A stretch of 64,000 bases of DNA. It comes from Curvularia sp. ZM96. Lineage: Eukaryota > Ascomycota > Dothideomycetes > Pleosporales > Pleosporaceae. The notes beneath the pieces were generated by a model. That model made no database searches and was not told the DNA's origin. It saw only the letters and a program-made list of their open reading frames with translations. Position 1 is the first letter of the stretch. Every line of letters starts with the position of its first letter. The stretch is taken from the NCBI GenBank assembly GCA_022457065.1, contig JAJGBQ010000001.1, forward strand, positions 4,960,001-5,024,000, written 5' to 3'. Positions 55,629-64,000 of the stretch are shown here, piece by piece. A program made the position numbers and the translations under genes.

Positions 55629-55931
55629 ATGGCCGACGAAGAGCTGAACCTCTATGACGAGATCGAAATAGAAGACTGCTTCTACGACGAGACGCTGCAA
55701 ATCTACCACCACCCATGCCCCTGCGGCGACCGTTTTGAGATTTCGATTTTTGACATGCGCGATGGTGAAGATATTGCGCGCTGCCCCAGCTGCAGCCTCA
55801 TGATCCGGATCATTTTCGACCCCGTATGCGCCGTCCTTGTTTCTGCTAGGCTGTTGGTCGCTAACACTGCACAGTCCGACCTGCCCCCAGAAAACGACGG
55901 TGCGCCGCAAAGCGTTGCCATCAAGGCTTAG
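55629..55931 (+). CDS. DPH3: Diphthamide biosynthesis protein 3 (CSL zinc finger)
   Basis: Two exons, 55629-55823 and 55875-55931, give 83 residues. The CSL-type zinc/iron site is complete: HPCPCGDRFEI and ARCPSCSLMIRI. Dph3 (Kti11) donates electrons to the Dph1-Dph2 iron-sulfur enzyme and is linked to Elongator tRNA modification. The 51-nt intron (GTATGC, GGTCGCTAAC branch point, CACAG) is a multiple of three and has no stop, so an unspliced 100-residue frame exists. Splicing restores IFDPSDLPPEN. The protein is nuclear/cytosolic. DPH1 is 17 kb away on the other strand. Confidence 0.95.
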   Translation: MADEELNLYDEIEIEDCFYDETLQIYHHPCPCGDRFEISIFDMRDGEDIARCPSCSLMIRIIFDPVCAVLVSARLLVANTAQSDLPPENDGAPQSVAIKA

Positions 55932-56140
55932 ATTTGCGACTTCTCATTATACACATCATACGGGGAGACCAGGAGCAAGGTCTCTTTGTTACATGGATGG
56001 CGTCATGGCTACAGGCGTCTGGACTGATATGTGCGCAAAGTGAACTTGGAGGCATAGCATTAGCTATCGACTGCCCGTTCCCACGATACATGGCTAAACG
56101 GCGTGCTACATCACATATTGGTGTCCATGTTCTGCTCCCA

Positions 56141-56803
56141 TCAGCGCGGGACCTGGTCGTCGACGCTGACATCGACGCCCAGCTCCTTCCTCAGAAGCTC
56201 CGTGAGCGACGTGCCGTCTCTCAAATATATCCAGTCCCCCATTCCGCACCCTTCCTTTTCACCCATGCCTTCTTGGGATACGACCCAGTCGAAACGCTTT
56301 GGTCCGGATATTGGAGAGCTGAGCCAGATTTGCTTGTTTGGAGGTTGCTTGTTCAAGACGAATATATTGTTCTGGTACGTGACTTCGAGAACACCAGCCT
56401 GTTTGTAGTAGAAGATTAGCGACGAATTCAATGCCGGTCAATGCGCATAGCGCCAACGTACCGAGTAGTCAGCCTCAATGCTAGGATCGTTCTCTTGCAC
56501 CTCCTCTAGCCTCTGCAGCAGCTCACCAAGGTAGTGGTCTGCACGCTCATGAAACTCGGCCATTGAGATCTCGGTAGCCTTGTGAGGGCCGTCATCGGCA
56601 GGAAGCTCCTTTGGCTTTGGGTCCTCCGAGTCAGGCATGATGCTCCTCAACCCCATGGATGAATGAAAGCTGCGGAAGCATGTGGCGTGAATGGTAGCTG
56701 GCGCTCTGTTGGCAATGACGCGACTGACGGAGGATTGGTCGCGTAGGGGAGCGCGAATGGCGCGACGAAGGGCCACATTGGCGAAGCGAGTTGCGGGTCT
56801 CAT
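56141..56803 (-). CDS. YFH1: Frataxin, mitochondrial iron-sulfur assembly factor
   Basis: Two exons on the minus strand, 56803-56462 and 56398-56141, give 199 residues. Residues 1-50 are Arg/Ala/Ser-rich with a presequence character (MRPATRFANVALRRAIRAPL). The mature part has the frataxin fold: EFHERADHYLGELLQRLEEV, acidic ridge NDPSIEADYS, GVLEVTYQNNIFVLNKQPPN, KQIWLSSPISGPKRFDW and WIYLRDG. It regulates cysteine desulfurase in Fe-S cluster assembly in the matrix. The 63-nt intron joins DYS to AGVLEV with GTACGT, CGCTAATC branch region and AACAG. The frame is open further upstream, but Met 56803 begins the presequence. Confidence 0.95.
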
Positions 56804-57021
56804 TGTGGGATCTGGATTGGAATGCGCAGGAGAGATGAGTATGTCGTTGTATGGTGCAGTGCTTCGCACAGTAGTGGTGAGGCGGGCGGCGGGAGTGGGA
56901 GCATGGGCCCCCTCGTCATCCTGCTCGCCTGTCTCCCCGCATCTTCGGCGGGGACTGTCACCAACCAAGTTACTGCCCACCGCCGCCGCCCATCCCCCGT
57001 CGCCTACCACTCATCGCCGCC
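56804..57021. promoter_or_regulatory. Divergent promoter, frataxin / AP-3 sigma
   Basis: 218 bp between opposite start codons. No family content in its open frames. A shared core promoter is inferred. Confidence 0.45.
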
Positions 57022-57746
57022 ATGATCAACGCCGTGCTCGTCTTCAACAATGCAGGACAGCCGCGGCTGACAAAGTTCTATACCCAGCTGGTATGCACAC
57101 GTGACTCACACCACTATCGTCCCCTGGATGCTGGCGCACAGCTAAACAAGCCATGGGCAGGAAACCAGCGTCCAGCAACGGCTCATATCTGAGATCTTCA
57201 CCCTCGTTGCCAACCGCCCCAACTCAGCGTGCAACTTTCTGCCGTATGTCGCTGCGCGCACAGTCTGTTACCCTCCGCTTCCTGAGTTAACCTTACTCTA
57301 GCCTCCCGCCTCTGCTCGCCAGCAGCTCCAAATCCTCAGCTCCCACCACCCCACACAACGATACACCTTCGCTCGTAACCTACAGGCACTATGCAACCCT
57401 CTACTTCATTGTCATTTCCACGTCTACGGAGTCGCCCCTCGCCCTCCTCGACCTCATTCAAGTCTTCGTCCAGGCTCTGGATGGTCTCTTTGAGAATGTA
57501 TGCGAACTAGACCTCATCTTTAATTTTGAGACGTTACACGCAACACTGGGCGAGATGATCGTAGGCGGTGTAGTAGTAGAGACACAGCTCGACAAAGTGA
57601 TACAGGCGGTCAAGGCACAGGGCAGAGTCGCCAAACGACCAGTCAACGAAGGCAAGAATTTAGGCGGTGGAGGAGGAGGCGGTGTTATGGGTGGGCTCAC
57701 TTTCGGCGGCCTGGGGCGAGGAGATGGTATCTGGGCCGGACGCTGA
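57022..57746 (+). CDS. APS3: AP-3 adaptor complex subunit sigma
   Basis: Three exons (57022-57090, 57161-57243, 57302-57746) give 198 residues. Small-adaptin/longin fold: MINAVLVFNNAGQPRLTKFY, YRHYATLYFIVISTSTESPL, LDLIQVFVQALDGLFENVCE, LDLIFNFETLHATLGEMIVG and GGVVVETQ. AP-3 sorts cargo such as alkaline phosphatase and vacuolar SNAREs from Golgi to vacuole. Compared with usual sigma subunits (about 160-195 residues), there is a short Ser/Pro insert before the YRHYATLYF strand and a Gly-rich tail (GGGGGGGVMGGLTFGGLG). The introns, 70 and 58 nt, are consistent with frame and family. Confidence 0.94.
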
Positions 57747-58436
57747 AGATCAGGAGGCCAGACTTATACCCCATTTACACCTTCAACGCCCGTGCAAGCA
57801 GCAATACTTTCCACCTTCGTACGCCGAGACTTTTTTCTCTACTGGATACGACTCGGAACCTGGGGGGATTTTCATGGAAGTGCGTCTAGCATGTTTGGAT
57901 CATGTGACCTCGTTATGTGTACCTGGAGGTTTGTCTCTTGATGGTACCAATGAGGTCATAACCTGTCAGCCGTTTGCCAGGCACCTTGCTTTGGCCAGAC
58001 ATAATTAGCACAATGCCTCTAGAACGCATTGTTTCCGCCGGACTAATCTCGAAAATTTCTCCGAACGGTTAAAGGGCCGGTAAAGATCAGGGATTGGAAG
58101 ATGGTCGAAACCTAAGCGCGTAGGGCTTTGGCCGAGCTAGGTTTAATGGAAACAAGCTTTAATCTATCGGCTCCTAGTGCCCCAGGCCCCTAACGCCTTT
58201 TCATCTACAATGTGCAGCAGAAACGTGTGGAGCAGAATCGCTCCAATGGCAGATTCCGTAGCCCCGTCTCGCTCGAGCTGATTGCTGGACTGTTTCAAGA
58301 CGATGCTGGTCATGCGCATGGTATCCCTTTGGCCGCACATACCTCCAAGTCCATGGCAAGGCTTATAAGAACCACATGGCCTCCACCACCGTTGATCTGG
58401 CCTACCACCAACCAACCATTCCTTTAAACAAACACC
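57747..58436. other. Intergenic region, promoter of the esterase gene
   Basis: 690 bp between AP-3 sigma and the esterase on the same strand. A weak inverted repeat (AAACCTA ... TAGGTTT) occurs at about 58110-58143. The final 80 bp hold the TATA-like element of the esterase and an A/C-rich leader. Confidence 0.45.
58364..58370 (+). promoter_or_regulatory. TATA-like element of the acetylxylan esterase gene
   Basis: TATAAGA lies 67 bp upstream of the start codon and is followed by a C/A-rich leader, a common layout for strongly regulated secreted-enzyme genes in fungi. Assignment by position and sequence only. Confidence 0.45.
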
Positions 58437-59444
58437 ATGCGTTTCCTTAGCATCTTCACTAGCTTCTTGTCCGTGGCTTCGGCTGCTACTCTTGGCAAAC
58501 GTGCCGTCACTCCTGGTACCCTGTCCCAGGTCACATCTTTTGATGCTCCTACCAAGGCAGGCTTCTACATCTACGTTCCAAAGAAGCTTGCCAAGTCGCC
58601 GGGTGTCATCGTTGCCATTCACTACTGTACTGGTACCGCCCAGGCCTACTACAACGGCAGCCCTTACAAGACGCTGTCTGAGCAGTATGGCTTCATCGTC
58701 ATCTACCCAAGCTCGCCTCACCAAGGCACATGCTGGGACGTGAGCAGCAAGCAAACTCTCACCCACAACGGTGGCGGAGATTCCAACACCATTGCCAACA
58801 TGGTCAAGTGGACTCTCAAGGAGTACAAGGCCGATGCCAACAAGGTCTTTGTTACCGGTTCCAGCAGTGGTGCCATGATGACCGTACGCCATTACCTTCT
58901 ACATTTCTGACACAATACTAACAGTATTACAGAACGTCATGGCTGCTACCTACCCCGATATTTTCAAGGGTGCCATCGTCTACAACGGAGTTCCCGCCGG
59001 CTGCTTCGCCTCCCCATCTGGTGCCGTCGATGCCTGGAACAGTGAGTGCGCTCAAGGCAAGACGATCAAGACTCCTGCCGCTTGGGCCAAGGTTGCCACC
59101 GACATGTACCCTGGATACACCGGCTCGCGCCCTAAGATGCAAATCTACCACGGCAACGTTGACACCACTCTTCGCCCTCAGAACTACCAGGAGACCATGA
59201 AGCAGTGGGTAAGTAGATTAAACTTACAGTTATCATACAGAGACTTGATGCTAATCATGACAAACAGGCTGGTGTCTTTGGCTACAACTACGACAAGCCC
59301 CAGAGCGTTCAACAAAACACCCCTCAGAGCACCTTCACTAAGACTACCTGGGGCCCCAATGTCCAGGGTATCCTTGCTGCCAACATCGGCCACACTGTAC
59401 CTATCCGTGGCGCCGACGACATGAAGTTCTTCGGCTTTGCTTAA
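58437..59444 (+). CDS. Acetylxylan esterase, CE1 family
   Basis: Three exons (58437-58883, 58933-59208, 59268-59444) give 299 residues. A signal peptide (MRFLSIFTSFLSVASAA) and a Lys-Arg site (GKR|AVTPG) precede the CE1/PHB-depolymerase-like hydrolase: YIYVPKKLAKSPGVIVAIHY, YGFIVIYPSS, WDVSSKQTL, the nucleophile elbow VFVTGSSSGAMMT, and IYHGNVDTTLRPQNY with the Asp region. The C-terminal NIGHTVPI carries the catalytic His. It deacetylates xylan during plant cell-wall breakdown. No cellulose-binding module. Introns have GTACGC and GTAAGT donors. Feruloyl esterases of the same family are a less likely alternative. Confidence 0.92.
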
Positions 59445-60321
59445 GAATGTGCGAATATCTGTGCGCTGGAGTGTAAAGACCCGGACCTTTGACTCCCATT
59501 TATAGTGCACTTCCGAAAACCCAAATATTTGACTGTAAATACTTGTTTCTGTCTCGTGCTGAGACGGCTTATTACGCGCTTTCGCCGCATCTATAGCAAT
59601 CGAATTGTACATATATGTTGCTAAGAAAAAGATCCCTTGCTATCTCGCTCTTGCTGTGAAGATATGAAAAATTCCCCAAGATCGAGTGTTTTGCACCTAC
59701 AACACGATCGAAATGGCATGTGTGTGTATACCTTGTAACCAAACTAGGCATATCAACATACACCTTACCCATGTTATTTCAGTGAACGTGTGTACCCATG
59801 CAGGTGGGTTAGGGCTGCATGATGACAAGCGAAGACCCCGATTAAGTGTGCAGTAAGAAGTTTAAACCTAAGCTTGCCGCTTTTGTGCGTAGCGATAGCT
59901 GAGGATCGGGCGATGCACACGTGCTGCTTACTACTTTGGAAATGAGATGGCGAGGTTAATTTTGCTGTGTCGCGGTCCGAACGAGAGCTGACATGGCTGA
60001 AAGGAAACTGCAGATTGTAAGATCACCATGTTTTGATCTGGTCGTTCGTGTTCATTATCTTTTTCTTTGGATATTACAGAGGACGTGCTGATTGTGCATA
60101 TTACTGCAAAAGTCCAGGTAGAAAAATAGGCACAGTGTTTTGTTATATGTAGTCGGGTTCTAGTAATTATTCAACGACAGCGCATGACAAAGGAATTTTT
60201 CTACTACACAAATCAGTCAAACTCTGTCGTGCAAAATGATGAATATGATAATTCTTCGTGTCGCCAAGTCTATCCTATGTCTATCAACTCCCCTTAAATA
60301 ACATTACAGCGCGACAAGACA
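59445..60321. other. Convergent intergenic region
   Basis: 880 bp between the esterase and the orphan gene on the minus strand. A/T-rich towards 60300. No gene or RNA recognised. Confidence 0.45.
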
Positions 60322-60954
60322 TCAGACTCTCCTAACCCCGTATTTTCTGAACGCGCACCTCAAGAACTTCTTCAGTCCAAATCCCCTCGTCCCTCTCCTC
60401 TGCACTCGAATTCTCTCATTCCCCCAGTCTGGCTTTGGTCTACTTGGGGTCGAGTGTCTAGGGGGCGGGAAATACGATGGCAGAGGATAGTATGGAAAGT
60501 CATGGTCGCGGATGACTGATAATTGGCCTTTTACTTCTGGGCCCAATATTATGTCTTGCTCGACGATGGGCTGTTGTTGGGAATATGGTACCGCGGGATT
60601 TCCTCTCCGTGTAGGTGGTCTATCTTCAGTGTACAGGTCCATGTTATCTGGTAGGATGTTGTTCATCCCTATAGCTGGTTGCGACGCCACTGATTTATCT
60701 ACCGTGTTTTGCTTTGATGACGTTAAGACGGGGCTTAAGGGCTTGCTTGGTGTGCTGAGACTTGTCAAAGTGTCTTGGCTGGGGAAATCTGGAAGCACAG
60801 GGGAGTCGGTGCGAAGACTTTCTTCTGAGGGAGTGGGGCTGAGGAGAAAAGTTTGCTTGACCGGTGATTGGGCTTGTTTGATTCTTGCGAGCGTTTGTTC
60901 GGAAAGGTGCAGGTGGAGGAGTGGAAAATCTGGGTGGTCAATGTTGATGGCCAT
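60322..60954 (-). CDS. Hypothetical Pro/Ser-rich protein, 210 residues
   Basis: Uninterrupted minus-strand frame. The N-terminus MAINIDHPDFPLLHLHLSEQ is well formed, the middle is Ser/Pro/Thr-rich and probably disordered, and the C-terminus is strongly basic (RIRVQRRGTRGFGLKKFLRC, then AFRKYGVRRV). No signal peptide or known domain. Motifs such as YYPLPSYFPPP and the basic tail suggest a real, perhaps regulatory, protein. Family unknown. A similar small-gene style is seen in the next gene. Confidence 0.5.
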   Translation of the reverse strand: MAINIDHPDFPLLHLHLSEQTLARIKQAQSPVKQTFLLSPTPSEESLRTDSPVLPDFPSQDTLTSLSTPSKPLSPVLTSSKQNTVDKSVASQPAIGMNNILPDNMDLYTEDRPPTRRGNPAVPYSQQQPIVEQDIILGPEVKGQLSVIRDHDFPYYPLPSYFPPPRHSTPSRPKPDWGNERIRVQRRGTRGFGLKKFLRCAFRKYGVRRV

Positions 60955-61401
60955 TTTGAGATTGTCTTAGACAACATGAAATTTTGTAGTGATGGTGGAA
61001 ATAATAGCGATTAGAAAAGGAGGAGGTTTCCCCAACATACTAGAATATTTAGAGACCAGAATTCGCATAGTGAAGGTTCCTCAAGTGCGCTGTCAAAATG
61101 AACAACTCGCGATATCGTCAACATCGAGAAGGATGGTATGTGCTTGATACTTTACCATTTGCAGCTAATAAAGGCTCAACAAGGGGAGTGTAGAGGATAG
61201 ACGAAGGGCATTGTCAAACAGTGGGTATTGCAAGACAAAGCGCTCAGACAGAATACTCAGAATCATGCAGCAAGCCAACAAAGAGAATCGATACTTCAGG
61301 CTAAAAGAAAACTACATATCAAGCCACCAGGGCGTGAGAACATTCGGCCTATAAACAACAGTTGAAATAAAAACTTCGAAAAAAGTGCACACAGTACATA
61401 A
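60955..61401. other. Intergenic region
   Basis: Around 450 bp between two orphan genes on the minus strand; A/T-rich near 61300-61400. Nothing recognised. Confidence 0.4.
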
Positions 61402-62355
61402 TCAGCATTGACGCCCCGGATTACAAGACGGCAACGGGCAATAAATCAGGTAACATCTATCCGCATCAGCTGATAGTTCAGGTCCAGAATGAAACCCAAG
61501 AGCGTGCGCAACGTGGATGCTACCACTACGAATCCTTCCCATAGCCCACGAGGAGGCGCGCCGTAGAACTGGCGTGGGCGGACTGTGGTCGATTTGATCG
61601 GGTTCACACACCCATTGTGAGTGGGTTGAGGAGCGCTTCATATAGTCGACATATTCTTTTGCGCATTCCCTGCCGTCAAAACTGGATAGTATGGAAAATG
61701 TGTTTGGAAAGCTAGTCCCACTAAGAGATGCATTCGGGTATTCTAGCAAAGGTGTCTCAGGGGTGCCTGGGGGGCGCGCATGTTGCGGGTACTTGTTGGG
61801 CGGGTTAAATGCAGTGATCAGGTACCTGATTGATGTTGGGCTACCAGTCGATGAAGCAACTGTGCCGGAAGAGGTGTTTCTATGGCTAGGATACAAAGGT
61901 GAAGGCACAGAAATGCATGATCCGGATGAGTAAGTCTCAGCTCCGTTATTCGTCTTCCTAATCAATTCTCCAAAGATGCGTGCATGCCGTTTGGGACGAT
62001 CTGTGTCGTATGTTATGTGGGGTATCGAAAGCAATGGGGAATGCTGCTTTGTACGCAAGCCTTCCAGTATATCCAGGGTCTCTTGGTGCACAGTAGCAGA
62101 AGGACTGGAGACTGATGAGCGAGCCCCTGAAGCTTCAGACGCATTTTGGGCAGTCCCCTTATAAGCAAAATTATGAGATACCTGAGGTTGAGACTCATCA
62201 GGCTTCTTATGCAGGAAAGCTGCGCGTAGATTCTCATTCCGTGAAACTCGTGGTATATGGCAAGCCTCCATTAACGCGAGTTCGTATTCACGTCTAAAAT
62301 CTCTCTTACTCCTCCGATTCCCATATTTTGGGCTGTATATAGGTGACATATTCAT
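61402..62355 (-). CDS. Hypothetical protein, 317 residues
   Basis: Uninterrupted minus-strand frame. The basic N-terminus (RRSKRDFRREYELALMEACH) is predicted helical. The long middle is Ser/Thr/Pro-rich, and the C-terminal portion has KEYVDYMKRSSTHSQWVC, LRRASSWAMGRIRSG and several Cys near the end (CYLIYCPLPSCNPGRQC). No known domain, signal peptide or membrane segment. The frame dominates both strands here, so it is probably coding. Function unknown. Confidence 0.5.
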   Translation of the reverse strand: MNMSPIYSPKYGNRRSKRDFRREYELALMEACHIPRVSRNENLRAAFLHKKPDESQPQVSHNFAYKGTAQNASEASGARSSVSSPSATVHQETLDILEGLRTKQHSPLLSIPHITYDTDRPKRHARIFGELIRKTNNGAETYSSGSCISVPSPLYPSHRNTSSGTVASSTGSPTSIRYLITAFNPPNKYPQHARPPGTPETPLLEYPNASLSGTSFPNTFSILSSFDGRECAKEYVDYMKRSSTHSQWVCEPDQIDHSPPTPVLRRASSWAMGRIRSGSIHVAHALGFHSGPELSADADRCYLIYCPLPSCNPGRQC

Positions 62356-63196
62356 GGCTAGATGAGAAAGTTGTGGCGATTTGCGCTTTTAAATAAACAG
62401 TGCTTGACATTGTGTGCACAATGTCAAGCCACGAAACAGATAGTCTGGTCGAGCAAAAGATGTGGAAACGAGGAACGAAACTGAAACGAAAGGATATATG
62501 CTGGACCCAATGGGAAGAGTACCGAGTCAAGGCAGCGACTGGAAAGCTGTGCTGCGAGATGTGGTGAGAGCATTCGAAACGGACAAGCTGTGAATCTCAA
62601 AGGAACTCGGAGGTCACCAGACGAGAGCAATCTGCAACTGGCAATACGTGCACCTAGTGATACATACAGCTTTGTTTCAAGATAAGCATTGGTATTTTTG
62701 TTCGATTCACTTGCGCCCTTTGCCGGCACCTTCAGTAAAGATTCCAGCATCACGTGATCTTTGCCTGTTCATATTGCTACTTTCGCACCCCTGCTTTCAA
62801 CGACACCCAAAGTAACATATTTTGGTGAGAATGACTCACATTCACAAATGGCTGGAGGATGGTTCCTAAAAACAACATGACGTAACAAGATACGGCGAAG
62901 TGGGGAAGCCGATCGCGACGAAATTGGGTATGCCAGTGCTATGGCATAGACTCTGGACTCATGTTCGAAAATCAGTTTGATGGGATGCAAAGCCGTCTAT
63001 TCCACGCTATGCAAATCAATAGCTTCTGTAGAAGAAGACATCCAAAACTCATTTAATGTATCATAGGCAAAATATCAACGCCTCTGTAGATAACGCCGTG
63101 TCTGTCAAACTCCATTTTGGGTAACCGGGAGCGCCGTGCAGGTGATCCGCAGGTTGCGGTAGATGATACGAAAACGTCGAACCTCCACTTGGTATA
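62356..63196. other. Intergenic region
   Basis: 840 bp between two minus-strand genes: promoter of the 317-residue gene and 3' region of the UTP5-like gene. A perfect 13-base inverted repeat with no real loop lies at about 62404-62428 (TTGACATTGTGTG facing CACAATGTCAA). No gene seen. Confidence 0.4.
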
Positions 63197-64000
63197 TCAA
63201 CGCCGGCTTTTCAGCCCAGCTCTTGCGGCTGTGGATCGCCGTTCTGGTTTCGACTCGTCCTCGCTCTCCGAGGCACCGCCGTCATCCATGTCGTCACTCA
63301 AAGGCTCTGACATGTCATCACCCTCATCATCGTCCGTCTCTTCAGCCTCGTCATCAATAAGATCTTCGTCCGAGCCCTCACTACCTTCGTCCGAAACATC
63401 GTCCATCTCCATGTTCAAGCCCATTTCATCTGAAGAAGAGTCCTCGTCCTCGTCCATCTCCGGGCGCGCCCTCTTTGGGGTTACAGTGGCTCCATCGACC
63501 GACTCATCGTCGGAAACATAATCATCCTGGCCTTCGACATAGATGAGCGCCTCGTCAGCATCGTCGTTGGCCGCTTGGTTTCGTTTCCTGAGGTCAAGCT
63601 GAGCCTGGAGCATATCCAGGCGACCCTTTAGCGACATGAGAGGCATCAGGCCACTCGAGCGCTCCTTCAGAACCTTGTTGAGTGCAGTGAGTTGCTTGAC
63701 AATTTGCGGCTGCGATGCCAGGTAGCCTCCGTGTGCGGCGCTGTGTAGGACTAGAGTCAGTATGCGTGTGTCTTGTGTGCAATGAGGCATGTGGTGGCTT
63801 ACAGGGACCATTGTACCCAAGCCATGAGCATGCCCGCCCGTCCAGGACTCCGGTGTAGGCGCTCGGCCAGTCTCTGCAATAGTGTTCCTACGAGGGGCGA
63901 TGGAAGTCGCTCGACCGTGGCATAGACGGACTCTACATCTACAACCTGCAGGCAAGAGTCGAGGAGCTCCTTGTCGTTTGTACGCAGGGCCTGGGTTAGG
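63197..64000 (-). CDS. UTP5: UTP5-like small-subunit processome protein, 3' part
   Basis: The gene enters from the right edge on the minus strand. Exon 64000-63803 (incomplete) and last exon 63740-63197 encode the C-terminal 247 residues or so, joined over a 62-nt intron (SL|AAHGGYLASQP). The Utp12 domain is clear: LRTNDKELLDSCLQ, VESVYATVERLPSPLVGTLL, GMLMAWVQWSLAAHGGYL, KGRLDMLQAQLDLRKR. An acidic tail (DEDEDSSSDEMG, DDEGDDMSEPLSDD) and basic end follow, as in Utp5/WDR43 rather than the longer Utp12. It acts in the t-UTP/UtpA complex in the nucleolus, in rDNA transcription and 18S rRNA processing. The WD40 part lies beyond the window. Confidence 0.8.
   Translation of the reverse strand, partial: PNPGPAYKRQGAPRLLPAGCRCRVRLCHGRATSIAPRRNTIAETGRAPTPESWTGGHAHGLGTMVPVSHHMPHCTQDTRILTLVLHSAAHGGYLASQPQIVKQLTALNKVLKERSSGLMPLMSLKGRLDMLQAQLDLRKRNQAANDDADEALIYVEGQDDYVSDDESVDGATVTPKRARPEMDEDEDSSSDEMGLNMEMDDVSDEGSEGSDEDLIDDEAEETDDDEGDDMSEPLSDDMDDGGASESEDESKPERRSTAARAGLKSRR

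Noticed and set aside
55316..55630. N-terminal extension of the Sec6 frame
   Set aside because: Low-complexity Arg/His/Pro sequence overlapping the DPH3 promoter; the Sec6-like start is Met at 55315.
1..64000. tRNA, rRNA and CRISPR features
   Set aside because: No cloverleaf with a T-loop GTTCRANNC consensus and acceptor pairing was found by eye, no rRNA-like sequence, and no spaced direct repeats; a tRNAscan-SE run would be decisive.

Overview
The window is nuclear DNA of a filamentous ascomycete, most likely Dothideomycetes (Pleosporales-like). Genes carry short (about 48-95 nt) GT-AG introns with CTRAC/CTRAY branch points. The left end is a TA-saturated block whose stop codons are all explicable by C-to-T and G-to-A change, the mark of repeat-induced point mutation (RIP). 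The genes are typical Pezizomycotina housekeeping genes plus an intact Dicer. The placement rests on recognising protein families by eye; no search was run.

Layout. 1-2.5 kb: two nested, RIP-dead transposons, the 3' part of a Ty3/Gypsy chromodomain retrotransposon inserted into a pogo/Fot1-type transposase gene. 3.2-5.6 kb: secreted M28B metallopeptidase (minus). 7.5-18.8 kb: GAS2-domain cytoskeletal protein, RING-CH ubiquitin ligase, proteasome alpha2 subunit and Dicer-like DCL2. 20.3 kb: a 63-residue Cys-motif protein, then 3.8 kb without a supportable gene. 24.3-39.6 kb: Mug190-like SMP/C2 lipid-transfer protein, GlcNAc-6-P deacetylase, Rab escort protein, BNA3 aminotransferase head-to-head with the WRNIP1/MGS1 ATPase, DPH1 and a YeeE/YedE sulfur transporter. 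41.2-51.2 kb is an accessory, lineage-specific stretch: a mosaic APSES + C2H2 + TPR + PHD locus interrupted by a foreign gene fragment, a divergent HeLo/DUF7580-type gene, two orphan ORFs and a frameshifted S33 hydrolase. 51.5-64 kb: GPI-anchored protein, exocyst SEC6, DPH3, frataxin, AP-3 sigma, acetylxylan esterase, two orphan proteins and the 3' end of a UTP5-like ribosome-biogenesis gene.

How the genes work together. Most are unrelated housekeeping genes, often in divergent pairs sharing 170-600 bp (RING-CH/PRE8, Mug190/nagA, BNA3/MGS1, SEC6/DPH3, frataxin/AP-3 sigma). DPH1 and DPH3 act in the same first step of diphthamide synthesis but are 17 kb apart. Trafficking is represented three times (Rab escort protein, Sec6, AP-3 sigma). 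DCL2 and the RIP-dead transposons represent two layers of genome defence. The most unusual locus is 41.2-46.8 kb: a StuA-like APSES DNA-binding domain is joined in one open frame to the N-terminal domain of an incompatibility-type C2H2/TPR protein, the zinc finger is split by a 447-bp captured fragment with 9-bp near-duplicate flanks, and a HeLo/DUF7580-like gene sits head-to-head with it.

Exon boundaries were placed by hand using splice signals, branch points, protein-family continuity and a check that summed exon lengths are divisible by three. No tRNA, rRNA or CRISPR array was found.
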